64,000 bases of DNA from Gnetum montanum (GCA_015680685.1 MNCI01013830.1:460222-524221); one strand, 5' to 3'; counted from the stretch's first letter, positions 44,834 to 56,469 are shown. The notes: generated from the letters alone by a model not told the origin. Numbers and translations: made by a program.

Positions 44834-46945
44834 ATGTCATCCCACACTACAACTGCTTACGATCCAACTCCATTCGTCTATCCCAGTCCATTCACATTTA
44901 TCATAGAATATTCCCAAGTCAACCCAGTAACACTACCAATTACTTCAAACCCTATGACTGCTATGGAATCCATAACCATCACTGAACACATAAATCCTCA
45001 AGGCCCTACACGCCAATCCCTCAGGCTACAAGGCAAAGGCCCTATTCACGCAACTCTTACACCCGAACAATATAATTTTATCTGTGTTAAGATCCAAGCC
45101 AACCTACCCATTGATCGTATAGAGAGGGAAGCTAAGCGAGAATATGAATTCATCCACAAAGGAGGACGTGAGTTTATCCCTTCAGCTTTTGACATAATCC
45201 CACTATCTGAAAACCATCATAAACTCATATCCCAACTTCTCATGGTTAAAAATCAAGCCTTACAACTACCTCCCATAGAGCCTCAAGATGAAGAAGATGA
45301 CTTTGCAGCCCAATCTGAACATGGAGAATCATACCATACTGTTAGCCCCCATGCCCACACAAACCTATTATCCCATCCTTTCCTAGAAGAAACTATGTTT
45401 CCTTCTTCATCCACAAACATTCAAGCACCTGTTCCCCATTCCATCCCTATCTTCTCCATGCTCAATAACATTCACTCTGATGCATCCACTTCCATCATTC
45501 CTCCACCAGTGCAGTCCCAACAACTCCCCCAAACCAACGCAGGGTCAATCCTCCAACCTCAAGTAATTGGAATACCATCAGTCATACCAGCTTCCACATC
45601 CACCCATTACATACCCCAGATGCAAATTCATAGGGCACCATTAATTACTCCTACCCAACATATTCAAGGTGTTGCCTCACAACATGTGGCTGGGCAATGG
45701 GTTCCACCAGTAGTCTCAGTCCCGAATACCATCCCACCACAACAAATGTTAGCCCAACAACCTGATTTTCCATAAACAATGCAACAATTAAACCATTATC
45801 ATCCACAATCAACTCAATCCATTGGTTTGCCTACCGCCCAAGAATGGGCAGACACACAAAAAATGATGCACTCGTTGGCAGAAGAATTAAAACGCCTTAA
45901 AACTTTCAACAATGAGGAAGTCAAGGTACTAGATTTCTATCAAGATGACCCAATTGACCCCTCAGTTCCACCCTTGACCTTGCCAAAAGGAGTCTCATTA
46001 CCTCAACTGACCAAGTACAATGGAGAAGGGGACCCAAATGCCCACCTAGTAACATTTAGAACCGAAAGCCTTTTACTTCAAGCATGGCCCCATGTAATCT
46101 TGCGAGTGTTTGCAATGTCCTTAACCGGAAAAGCCTTAGAATGGTACCGATCTCTACCTCGTAGCTCCATATCTTCTTTAGAGAATTTGTTGCATTAGTT
46201 TGTCACCCGTTTCAAGTACAACTTAAAACCTGAAGCCACATTAGATAGCTTGATTCAAATTAAACAAGCGCCACTAGAGCCAGTGCAGAAATTTATCCAA
46301 AGGTGGAGTGTAGCCTTAAATGAACTTCATGAACCTATCCCCGAAACATATTTACTCACTATCCTTAAGTTAGCTATGAATGACTTTATTAAATCAAAAC
46401 TTTACTACCTAAAAGTCTGCACATTGAGCCAAGCATTTGTACAAATCAAAGACATAGAAGAAGCAGCACAAACAAGTAATGACCTAGCCTACTCAACCTT
46501 TAGAAGCCAACACATAAGAAAAGATAAACCCAAATCAACGATAGCGACAGTGGCTGAGGGAAAATAACCCATCATCCTAAAAAACTATGAAAGAACAACA
46601 CCCACTCATACACCTGAAAGCTCCTCAAATAGAAATAACAACATAGGTTATGCACGTACTTTCGAAAGGAAAGACCCTACTCAGTACACACCATTGCCCA
46701 TGAAGCCTTCAGAAATGCTTGATCAACTTCTAAAGGCTAGGTTAATTCAACATAAACAAATGTCTCCTGTGGCCTCACAAAGACATGATTGCTTTTGCGA
46801 ATTGGCCAAAAATCCAGCCTTAGCAACACCCAACAAACCCCCTATCCCAAAAGGCTTTAGGTTGGATAGGTTTTGTGAGTATCATCAATGGTGTGGTCAT
46901 GGGACTGATTACTGCTATGCATTGAAGCAAGACATACAACGCATG
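44834..46945 (+). pseudogene. gag of element 1, in one frame with three stops
   Basis: This encodes the structural particle protein. A single frame runs from the first in-frame ATG at 44834 to the N at 46946, broken only by TAA 45773-45775, TAG 46196-46198 and TAA 46565-46567. In order: an N-terminal segment with RQSLRLQGKGPIHATLTPEQ; a Pro/Gln-rich linker; the retrotransposon gag core at about 45950-46450 (LPQLTKYNGEGDPNAHLVTF, LTGKALEWYRSLP, FVTRFKYNL, LAMNDFIKSKLYYL); and a CCHC-like knuckle FCEYHQWCGHGTDYC at about 46870-46920. All three stops are one C-to-T change from a Gln codon. Otherwise the frame is unusually intact, fitting a copy that decayed by point mutation only. Confidence 0.9.
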
Positions 46946-47320
46946 NTTTTGTGACCTGGGTCAATGCATTAGCTAGGTGTTTACCATTTGGGATATTCTT
47001 ATCAGTAGAGATTTGGTCCATTTGACCTAACATTCATATTTCTCGTGAAGGGGTTTTCACATTAGTAGTTGAGAACGTTGGGTTTGGGATATGACTTGTA
47101 CTAGGCTCATTAACAGATGAACTCATGGGAATGGTGCTTAGTGGTGTAGGCTTTGGCAAACCTAATTCATGTCTATGGTTTTCTCTCTCCATGTGCTCTC
47201 TTTTTTCTTTTTCCAGGCGTTCTCTTATTAGCCTATCGGCAAGACGTTCTCGCGCAGGTCGTCGAGAAGTGGAGGTGGGTTGTGTGCCAGGGTGTTTTGG
47301 CACTTGGACCACAAAGGGNG
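46946..47320. other. mis-assembled inverted block bounded by two Ns
   Basis: Single Ns at 46946 and 47320 bound a block whose first 206 bases (46948-47153) are the exact reverse complement of 47321-47526. The rest of the block (47154-47319) reads as element 1 protein only on the minus strand, and that minus-strand frame runs directly into the plus-strand continuation at 47321. It is best explained as a contig scaffolded in the wrong orientation with an unrecognised overlap, not as biology. The true sequence between the gag knuckle and 47321 is therefore inverted here. Confidence 0.92.
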
Positions 47321-48442
47321 CCTACACCACTAAGCACCATTCCCATGAGTTCATCTGTTAATGAGCCTAGTACAAGTCATATCCCAAACCCAACGTTCTC
47401 AACTACTAATGTGAAAACCCCTTCACGAGAAATATGAATGTTAGGTCAAATGGACCAAATCTCTACTGATAAGAATATCCCAAATGGTAAACACCTAGCT
47501 AATGCATTGACCCAGGTCACAAAAGCCTTAAAACAAAAGAATACTTCTTTAAGTTTGTATGACCTAGTGATGACTTCACCAGTACATCGAGAGGCTCTCG
47601 TATGAATGTTAACTTCAATTCCTATTAGTGAGGATCTCCCTGTAGACGAACCATCCATTTATGTGGTATTATCCCCACAACTTCAGGAATCAAAGACCAC
47701 ATCCTTAGAATTCCATGTTAAGGACATTAAGCTAGATGAGAAAACAAGAGAAATCACCACAGCTCCTATGTTCATAACAATACAGGTGGATCATTTCAAA
47801 ATACGTAGGGTGCATGTCGATGATGGTGCAGCAACAAATGTAATACCTTTTTCCATCATTGAAAAATTGGGACTCACTGAACAAATACAACCTACAACAA
47901 CCTCTTTCTTGAGATCCTTTAGTGGTTCCTGTGTGGGAGTAAAAGGCATGGTTACCTTAGATTTCATAGCCGGAGACCAATTCCCCACATTAGCTGAATT
48001 CATAGTAGTTGATGAAATGCCAGGGTTTAATCTAATCCTAGGACGTCCTTGGCTAGCTCAACTTAAAGCTGTATCTTCACCAACCCATCAGGAGATACAT
48101 CTACCATACGAGAGTGGTGAGATCATCATACATGGGGATACAACATCATCAATCATTTCCTCATGCCTTGAGGTGGATCAAGGTTCAGAAATTGAGTTCA
48201 TTAAGCCTAAACAAGAAACCATAGACATACATCAAAATGCGAACCCAACATTGATTCACAACCCAACTAGGACTGAAGAAACACAAGAAGACACAGACAT
48301 AGGAGCCATTCCCATTGATGACTCTTGGTCAGAACTATCCTTTGACATCATCGATGAAGGGGAAGGTGAATATAAGATCATACCCATACACCCAGCCCCA
48401 CACGTTAAGCTACAAAAGATCAAGAGACAACTCAACAACTAG
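47321..48442 (+). pseudogene. gag-to-protease part of element 1 with aspartic protease
   Basis: It continues in the same frame as gag, with TGA stops at 47435-47437 and 47603-47605, both one C-to-T change from CGA. The 278-codon segment from 47606 holds a retropepsin-like domain. VHVDDGAATNVIPFSIIEKL carries the catalytic Asp-Asp-Gly-Ala in place of the commoner Asp-Ser/Thr-Gly, and about 75 residues later FNLILGRPWL is the conserved second block. The frame closes with TAG at 48440-48442 after an acidic tail. In an autonomous relative RT would follow; here none does. The protease would process gag. Confidence 0.85.
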
Positions 48443-48454
48443 AACGAATGATAC

Positions 48455-49560
48455 CAACAGTCCGAAATGAAGTTAAATTATGAGCTATCCGAAATGACGT
48501 TAAACTACGAATTTTCTGAAATGACGTTAAACTACAAACTATCCGCAATGACATTAAACTAGCCATGGTCAGAAATGGCCGGTTCCATCTAAAACTTCCT
48601 GAAAATGTTATTACCTTTGGCCTACCATGTCATAAGACTGGTAATCCTTTCTTTAACAACAGATGCAATAGTCCATCAAGACTTTAAATTGATGTACCAA
48701 GCCCGAAATGGCTTTAATCTAGAGCCAACAAATTACATATTTACAAACTCTCATCATCTTACACTGAATTTCCACTTACAAGTTAAAAGTTACAATTTAG
48801 ATTCATGCACGGTTGTTGCCTTCTTTTCCAAACTTACATCTAGTTGCACACATATACTCTAGAAAACAAAGAAAAACAATAAAAAACATAAAACTACAAA
48901 AAATAGATGGCCCGAAAAGGCCTTAAACTAGCATACAGCCTAGAACGGCATAAAACTATCACTTTTTGCATTGCCTTTCTTTTATTCATACATTCTAACT
49001 CTATGTACGGCAGGTGTTGCTTGATGTTGTTTTCTTCCTAGTTGATTTTTGTAGGATCCCGCAAGGACACAACATGACCATGCATGCAGCATCACACTTT
49101 ACACAAGCAAGGTAAGCATTAGTCCACTATGACTATAAACTGACACAGACAGTCCTGGATCATGACTTAAAACTGATACCACAGAACAGTCCTGGATCAT
49201 GACTTAAAACTGATACCACAAAACAGTCCTGGATCATGACTTAAAACTGATACCACAGAACAGTCCTGGATCATGACTTAAAACTGATACCACAGAACAG
49301 TCCTGGATCATGACTTAAAACTGATACCACAGAGACATGTCCGGTATGACACTAAACTGCTACAGTTGTTTGCCATGACATGAAACTAGCATCCAGAGTC
49401 CACTAAGACTATAAACTAGTTTGCCTCTTCATAGTCCGCCATGACTATAAACTAGCAATGCACCGTCTGCTACGACGCTAAACTGGCACCGTCCAAGGGG
49501 TTACAACGTGAAACTAATCCACAACAGTCCGCTAAGACTATAAACCAGCGACATCATTAA
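48455..49560 (+). repeat. TAAACT-type motif array in element 1
   Basis: About twenty loosely related units of roughly 25-37 bases share an ATGAC..TAAACT core. Examples: CCGAAATGACGTTAAACTAC (48490), CCGCAATGACATTAAACTAG (48544), CCGCCATGACTATAAACTAG (49436) and CTGCTACGACGCTAAACTGG (49470). They start right after the protease stop and fill most of the next 1.1 kb. No reading frame accompanies them. Function unknown. Confidence 0.75.
49150..49334 (+). repeat. 37-bp tandem repeat, five copies
   Basis: Copies start at 49150, 49187, 49224, 49261 and 49298, each with CAGTCCTGGATCATGACTTA followed by AAACTGATACCACA. The unit is nearly perfect (one G/A difference in the second) and is itself a variant of the TAAACT-type motif, so it is a recent local expansion within the older array. 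Confidence 0.95.
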
Positions 49561-50094
49561 TGACCAGGTAAAATTGGAAAAGACATGTTGTTGCAGTTGG
49601 CTATTTCTGTTCTACAAAGACTTATTGCATGATTCATCCCATGGGGCCTAATGAAACTAATGCTGTTCATGATTCTGTTTACTTTGAAAGTTGCACGTGG
49701 TGACTCCATCTCCTTATTTAAAGTGTTTAGCTAATTGTTTCATTTGTGGTTTTCTTGTCTTCTTGGAGTTGTGTTTGCAGGATGATACTCTTGAGACGTT
49801 CATACATAGATGCATTTCATCATGACGACAAGGTATCACATTTTTCCTGACGCACGTAACTGGGTTAATCAATCCATTCATAAGGACATTCCCAACTCCT
49901 GATGCATCCCCTATTTTCCCATCATGCTCCCCTTAGCCTATTCGATTACATCCCCTTTGATACCTTCCACTCATCTCAAAACTCTTAGTACACTGTTGCA
50001 CACTGTAGCTCTCTAAGCAGTTGCAATGCAAAACACAATACATAGTACATGATGCAAAATGCAAGTGCTCAAACATGAGCATGGCACAAAAAAG

Positions 50095-50220
50095 CAAGCT
50101 CTTTCAAAAAGACCAAAAATAAAAGAAAAAGGAAAAAAAAGACAAAAAGAAAGAAAAAAACAAAAAAAAAGAAAAAAGACAAAAAGGAAAAAGAACAAAA
50201 AGGTCAAAGAGAAAAATGCA
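50095..50220 (+). repeat. purine-rich low-complexity tract in element 1
   Basis: About 120 bases composed almost entirely of A and G with scattered C (AAAAGAAAAAGG, GACAAAAAGAAAG). Similar tracts occur in element 2 (59030-59080) and the 15715-25900 element (18702-18730). The Lys-rich frame across it is a composition artefact. Confidence 0.85.
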
Positions 50221-50754
50221 CGGAAAAGGTCTTCAAGACCCCGTTGACATCATAAACAAAAGACTATTGGCCATTCTCATACAAGCCCCAGGCGAGAAGG
50301 CAATTTTCCTAAAAAACAGTTACACTCGTGTCTCAAAAAGACCATGTTACACATCATCGCATGGCTTTGGCTGCATACAATGGGCCTCGCAAATACTCTA
50401 TAAAAGTCCTGTTTCTCCAAAGAACGCACCTCCCATCTCTTGGTTTCAAGTCTGCCGAAAAAATCGGCTGTGGAAAAGGATCAATGACATAACTTGTGCA
50501 CAAGAGAGCATTCCCCTCCCACAAATCCCGACAGTAATCATAGCCCTTAACCTCCTAGCTTCCCCGGTTACAATCAATTCCCTTACATCTTGAACCACAT
50601 TCCCCTCAATCCCATGTACTTTTGAAAACGGTGCGATAATATCCAGCCAAAGGCTAATGGTTAATGTTTGATGCTTTGTTTGTTCATGGTGTTTGCACTT
50701 CTTTGTCGACGCCTCTCGGGTGAATTCCTCTAGATGTCAACAAAGAGGGGCCAA
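50221..50754 (+). other. 3' non-coding end of element 1 with polypurine tract
   Basis: No supported protein. The last bases, AACAAAGAGGGGCCAA (50739-50754), are the polypurine tract that primes plus-strand synthesis, directly before the TG of the 3' LTR. Confidence 0.8.
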
Positions 50755-53022
50755 TGAAATACCATTAATTTTAGCTTAATACTTTGAATGGAAATTTATT
50801 TCTCTACAGTTCAAGGATGGAAGCCCAATTGCAGAGGGCAGTAACAGGCACCACAAAAAGACATATTGATGAACAAGTTGTAGGGCTTCAATGCAAGAGC
50901 AAGGAGGGGCACTGGGTGGATGTGCAATCGTTGAAGCAATCTGCAGATGCTGATCCATCCAGCTCCTTCCCTCCTTGATGCTAATGCTGATGCTGTGGAG
51001 GCTTACCCTCCCTATGTGCCTACCGCTCCTGCGCTGCTGCTTTTGTCTACCATGCTGCTATTTTTTTTCCGCTGCACGGCTATTTTTTGCCACTCCTCTG
51101 CCCCTCCACGTTGCTGCTGCATCATCCCTGCCACCGCTGTTTGCTGCTTGCCATCGCTGTTTTCTGGTTATCGTTGTTTTCTGGCTGCTGCGTTGCTGTT
51201 TTGGCACCGCCACTCCTCTTGTTTCTACTGTACCTACCAACGCTATTTTTTTCGCTGCCCTCGCACTGCTGCACGCGTCCTCTGCACTCCCGCCACCTCT
51301 TCGCTGCTCATGTTGCTGTCTGCGGTGCTGTCCACCACGTCGCTGTCTCTGCTCCTACCGCAGCAAACACAAAAAAAAAATTCCTTCTTCTTGTGCGTTG
51401 CCTTGGCTGCTACTCCAACCGAGCCTGCCGTCACACTTGCCGCTGCTGCGTCGTCCTTACCGTGTCTGTTTGCTGTCTGCCATTTCTCTGCTGCGCAGCC
51501 ACGTCACTGGTCTCTTTGCCATTGATGCGTTGCCACTGTTCTACCGCGTCGTCGCTCTGTGCTGCACCACCACCCTCTGACACGTCGCTCTATGTTGCAA
51601 CCACCGCCCTCTAACACGTCGCTCTGTGTTGCAACCACCGTCCTTTGACACGTCGCTCCTGTGCTCTGGCCGCCTCTTCGCTGACCACCGCCAAGCTTGC
51701 CGTCGTTGTTTTTTTTTGTGCAGCCGCTGCTGCAACACCGTCTCCTGCCCCGCAGCGTTGCTCTTCCTCCTGTTTGCCACGTTGCTTGCTATTTTCTGCC
51801 CATTGCCATCTTCTTCCACCACCACTTCGTCGTCTGTGCTCCCTTCGCGCTGCTGTTCCGCCCCTGCAGTGTCACCAATCCAGCGTTGCCTGCTGCTGCA
51901 TCCCTGCTGCCGCGTCGCTGATGTCTCGCCTGCCTGTGCTGCCGACTGCTGCATCGCTGCACCACCAGGCATCACCGGCTACTGTCCTCCCCTCCCCGAT
52001 GATGAAATTTTTTTTTCACAAAACGTTGGAAAAATTCCAATTTTCCAGCCCATTAACGTAGGCAACAAAAAATAATAATTTTTAATTAAGGAAGCCGGCC
52101 AGCGCTTTTTTTTTTTTCAAAATTTTCTAAAGTTTTATGGCTCAAGGGCTTGTATTTTTAATTATTTGTATTTTTTATGGGCTTAAATGACCCATAAGTT
52201 GTAAAATACATTGAACCTGGCCAAGAGAAGGAAAATTTCCAACACACATCCAACTCATGTACAACTTTCAAGCATAGATACATTGAACCTGGTCAAAGCA
52301 AACCCTGGCCAAAACCCTAGCCCAAACCTATAAATACCCTACCAATTCACACAAATTGGGGGGAGCAACAAACAACAAACAAGAAACAACAAACAGAGAG
52401 CAACAACAAGAAGAAACAAAAAAGAACAAGAACAAGGAGGCAAAGAGAAGCAAAGCAAAATCAGCAAGAAGGAGAAGAAGATTGGAGGAGGCAAAGATTG
52501 GAGAAATTGGCGATTCCGAAGGAGGATAAAACTTGCAATCCTTGGGCGCTCGACACATCCAATTTTTGGCTTCCAAGTTCTTCTCATATCGTCACATCAT
52601 CCTGTCACATTTTTCCGGGGCTAGGCGTTTGACTTGCCATTCACACTTGTGCAACTACGCATTGACCGGTGTACATTTTTTTTAAAACAATATAATACAG
52701 TTTCATCATTGTCTCCTATTTACATTATTTACTTTTGTTTATGCTTTGTTTGCAATATAATTCTATTCATGTACGCTTTATTTACATTTTGTATCATTGT
52801 TTACATTTCGTTTACATTCTGTTTACGATAACCCTAGCGCTAGCCGTAGCTTACGCTCAGGGAAGTCCTTGGTTGATTTGTGTGCAAACCATCCAAGGCA
52901 CTCTGCCTTCGTTCCCTTTTCCAGCTTGCCCTCAAGCGAAGGCAGGGTCTGCTGTGGCTGCCCAACGATCCCTTGGTGTCTGTTTTCCTTCCAGCCTTAC
53001 ACTGACGATTTAGGTCAGTACA
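50755..53022 (+). repeat. 3' LTR of element 1
   Basis: Aligned with 42491-44715 throughout. It is about 43 bases longer, largely because the 34-base unit with ACCGCCCTCTAACA has one extra copy here (51567-51600, 51601-51634, 51635-51668). The TATA box is at 52329-52336. It ends GGTCAGTACA, followed by CCTAG. Confidence 0.93.
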
Positions 53023-53027
53023 CCTAG
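53023..53027. repeat. right target duplication of element 1 (CCTAG)
   Basis: A perfect copy of 42486-42490. Confidence 0.9.
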
Positions 53028-53619
53028 AAGTTTATATCTCTTGAAGATAGCTAAATAAGTTTGAGATAGATTACATCTTGATTATCATGATCCTTAAGAA
53101 AATTAACAAATCAAAGAACTCTTGCATAGAATTAAATTTCACAAACTTGAAATCATAAGAGATGAGAAAATTGATTTTTTTTGAACGAATGCATGCATGC
53201 TTGAGGCATATAAATAAATTTGTATATAGCATTACTTAAAGATAAAAAGTTCAAAAGGTTTTTGCAGCCTTATTTAATAATCCAAGATTTCAAATCATGA
53301 TGATAAACATTCAAAAAAGTAAAGACATTAATTTATTCACTATTAATAATATATTTTCTCAAATAAGAAGTCATAAAAATTTAAAAACTAACTACCATAA
53401 TAATTAAGAAGTATATGATAAAGAATCAAGAAACAAGATTTAAGAAGTATGAAAAAAAAGGATAACTATTCCTATACTAAAGGTTAAAAAAAATCCAAAT
53501 ATAATCTCTCTTCTTCCTTTTGCAAAATAAAGGGGTATGTTGAAGAAAAATGTTGATTCAAGCATAAATTTACATCCAATTATGTAAAAGCCCAAAGAAG
53601 TACAAAGATGTTAGTACCA
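53028..53619. other. AT-rich DNA between element 1 and copia pol remains
   Basis: No protein could be recognised. From position it is probably the gag-side part of the decayed copia element that follows. Confidence 0.35.
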
Positions 53620-55180
53620 AAAAAAGTGAAGGGAATAAAACGTTTTTTCATCATCAGCTAAAGATTCATCAAACAAATATACATGGCTTCTTGATACTAA
53701 TGTCTTAGTCCATATAAGTCGATTTATGAATCACCTCTTTGAATTTAAAGTATTAAAGAATAATGGTACTATTTACATTAGTAATGATATTCAACTATAA
53801 AGTGAAAGAAGATATAAAGTATTGATCATCCTAAATGATGACCATAAAACTATGGTTGAAGATGTTTATATGTTTTGTTTCTAATGAACCAAGGATCAAA
53901 TCTAATAATTTTGAACATTCTAGATGCATTCGTAATTTTAGATTCAAGGTAGGACATCATCCTAAGATACTTTCTTAACAAAGATATTTTAAAAGATACT
54001 TATTTTCAATTAAAAAAATAGCTTAAAGTTCCAATTTAATGATGTTAAGTTATAGGGAATATGGAATTGGTAGGATTGGGATCATAAATAATTCATGAAT
54101 AGAGTGCAATATCATCTTGTGTGGATAATATAAAATAAAATATTCATGTTCAAACTTTTATAAAGACATCATAATTGATACAAGAAAAAATTTCTATACG
54201 TAATTAGATTTCAACATTCAATGAATAAATATATAAAATTCTATAACTAAGCATTAATAGTAGTGAAAGGAAAATGATATAAAACATTAACAAGCATATT
54301 ATATTTACAAAGTAAGCTAGTAATATACTCATTAGTTAATTCATCAAATTTTAAAAAAACTTATTGAGATGTATTCAATAATATTAAATTAAATAATTAA
54401 ATCTACACAAAATTTCAAATTATAATAGTTATGTTTCTTTAATAGAGTAACAAAAGAAATAATTTATATTGAGCAACAAGAAGGATATGTAAATATTTAA
54501 AACTAGGATTATGTATAGAAACTTTATAAGGATTTTTATGAGCTAAAGCAAGAACCAAGAATTTAGTATCAAAAGTTAAAATCCTATATAATAAAGAATG
54601 GTTACCAAAAAGCTTAGTTGGATAGTATCTTTTATGTCAAGAAAGATGTTTTGGATTTTATGATTTAGCATATCCATCTAGATAACATCATGTTTGATGA
54701 AATAAGCTTAAAGATATGAAAAGAATTTTTTGAAGTCATGAGTTCCAAATTTGAAATGTCTATGATGGGTAAGATATCATATTTCTTAGAACTACAGATT
54801 TAATAATAAAAGGATGATGCTTTTATTTCTTAGACTAAATATGTACTACTCTTATTAGCACTAATATGCATCTATACAAAGATAAAAAGGGTAAGAAGAT
54901 AGATCCTACATTATATACATCTATGATTAGTAGTCTTCACCATGATACAACAACATGATCATATATAACCTTTTTAGTGAATATTATCTCAAGATATTGG
55001 CCTGATTTGAAAGAGCTACATATCACAGGTATAAAAAGAATTTTTCAATATCTCAAAGACATAACAAACTATGGATTATGATATAAAAATTAAAATGATT
55101 TTAATCTTTAGACATATATAGATGATAATTTTTTAAAAACAAAGATAATAAAAAATGAACAAGTGCCTCTTGCTAATTTC
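53620..55180 (+). pseudogene. decayed Ty1/copia pol
   Basis: In order on the plus strand: protease-like YTWLLDTNVLVHISRFM at about 53675-53730, where copia has a Trp-x-Leu-Asp-Ser-Gly motif; a long eroded integrase stretch; then RT pieces LKQEPRIWYQKLKSYII (about 54540-54590), KEFFEVMSSKFEMSMMGKIS with YFLELQI (about 54720-54800) and TKYVLLLLA; and finally ISQV-KEFFNISKT and NYGL of the RT-RNase H junction near 55020-55080. Stops are frequent. The RT motif order fixes it as copia. Element 1 lies directly upstream, so it may have inserted into this copy. Confidence 0.75.
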
Positions 55181-55633
55181 TGATGTCACAAATTAGGATG
55201 ATGTACATTTTATGTCTTTCTAATTCTTATGATGTATTAAAAATGATAGTAGGTATATCTAAGACATAGACCCATGGAAGACTCCATTAAAAACAAAAAA
55301 TGAAAAATTTCACCTTAAGAAGGAAATAAAAATTCAAAAAGAGAGAAGAAAACATAAGAAATGAGGAAACATGAAGGAGAGAGAAGAAGAAGATTCAAAG
55401 TGAATCACTATTACTACTTGACATTCTTCTCTTACTTAGAACCTCTCAAGTGCACTCAAGAGCATAAGTGTTCCTTCTCATATGTGTTGGGACCACTTTA
55501 TAGCCATGCATCTTGTAGAGAATTAATGGAACTACATGGGTTACCTAACACCACTTAACATCCACTTAATATTCTCATCAAGATGTCATTTGTAGCTACA
55601 TTAGTGGCTACTCATACATCATCCATAGGTTAA
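55181..55633. other. probable copia 3' LTR, left part
   Basis: It follows the RNase H remains and contains no protein. After element 2 the sequence continues at 61824 with a TATA-like CTATATAAGG (61853-61862), as a copia LTR might. The LTR identity is inferred from position only; I found no second copy. Confidence 0.3.
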
Positions 55634-55638
55634 CCTAG
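55634..55638. repeat. left target duplication of element 2 (CCTAG)
   Basis: CCTAG directly precedes the TGATGGGACACG start of the LTR and is repeated at 61819-61823. Confidence 0.9.
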
Positions 55639-56468
55639 TGATGGGACACGATATCACATGGGCCGCAATATCATGTACGCGATATCGCGTCCGTTGCGAT
55701 ATCACATCCCCTGCGATATCACGTATGTGATATCACAGTTTGCTGTAATGTCTATAAATAAGAAGTGGCTCTTCCTTATTTATCATCATATTTTTAGAAG
55801 TAGCGAAGCTCTAGCAGTTTGATCCCTCTAGAGATAGATTATTTTTCTTGTGTCTGCCCGCAGTGTGGTGAATGTAATTGTATGGTATTCTTTATTCAAG
55901 TGTCACGTACTTGGAAACGCACATGACTAGCAATAAAGATCGAGATTACTTCATCATTGTAGCATTCACTTTGTTTATTTAATTGTTATTTACTACTTTC
56001 TCTCTTCCCCTTATCTCCTAGTAATGCAAAATGAGTACGACCTGATTATGAGCATTTAAGTGTGACTACTTGGTATCCCAGTGGTGTACCTAGGATCTGT
56101 GCTTGGTAATCCCAATGATAGTCATGCATGAGGTCCAAGATGGGTATGGTTGATCAAGGAATCAGATGCTCATCATAGTTAGGCTAGATTATATTTTCTT
56201 ACCTTTTCCCTCCTAGCTTAGCTTAGTTAAGATTACTTTCCATTGCCTTCAGGAGTAGCATTAGAATTAGGAACACATCATAAACCTCACTCTAGACTAA
56301 ACCATATGTGACAAATATAATACTAGTCCAGGTGGGAAGACAACAAATTATGACCTAAGGATAACTTTCTAGGTGGCACAACTAGTCCGTCTGTGGAGTT
56401 CGATCGGATTGCGCGTGAGAACGCTCGTATTCGTATGGTTGAGTGTAGGGGTATGTTGCCACTCATCA
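55639..56468 (+). repeat. 5' LTR of element 2
   Basis: It starts TGATGGGACACG and ends CCACTCATCA. The first 100 bases hold six GATATC-type dyads (five intact) within 55650-55738. A TATA box TATAAATA lies at 55753-55760. The copy is about 14 bases longer than the 3' LTR because of one extra dyad unit near 55667-55685. Confidence 0.93.
55650..55738. repeat. GATATC dyad cluster in element 2 LTR
   Basis: Five GATATC palindromes and one AATATC, most extended to CGATATCRC or TGATATCAC, lie within 90 bases just upstream of the TATA box. The 3' LTR (61012-61088) has four intact and one GTTATC. Confidence 0.9.
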
Positions 56469-56469
56469 T

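Larger units (their letters stand above)
42491..53022 (+). mobile_element. element 1: large non-autonomous gypsy element (lineage O)
   Basis: TG...CA LTRs of 2225 and 2268 bases flank 6.0 kb, with perfect CCTAG target duplications on both sides. The internal region has, in order, a primer-binding site, gag with zinc knuckle, aspartic protease, a motif array, a purine-rich tract and a polypurine tract. There is no RT, RNase H or integrase, so it needed a helper. In the first 250 bases of the LTRs I count about ten differences, nearly all transitions, so the insertion is old but much younger than the other elements here. A mis-assembled inverted block interrupts it at 46946-47320. Confidence 0.93.

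Noticed and set aside
47034-47312. A minus-strand 92-codon reading frame
   Set aside because: It is plus-strand element 1 protein placed backwards by the inverted block, not an antisense gene.
46948-47526. A 206-base perfect inverted repeat that could be read as a hairpin or mobile-element end
   Set aside because: It is bounded by Ns, flawless in identity and breaks an otherwise continuous protein, which indicates assembly error.
49150-49334. Five regularly spaced repeats considered as a CRISPR-like array
   Set aside because: The 37-base units abut with no spacers and lie in a plant retrotransposon. They are a simple tandem repeat.
50059-50247. Lys/Arg-rich frame suggesting a basic nuclear protein
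   Set aside because: It is a translation of an A/G low-complexity tract; the same tract type recurs in other elements without conserved protein.
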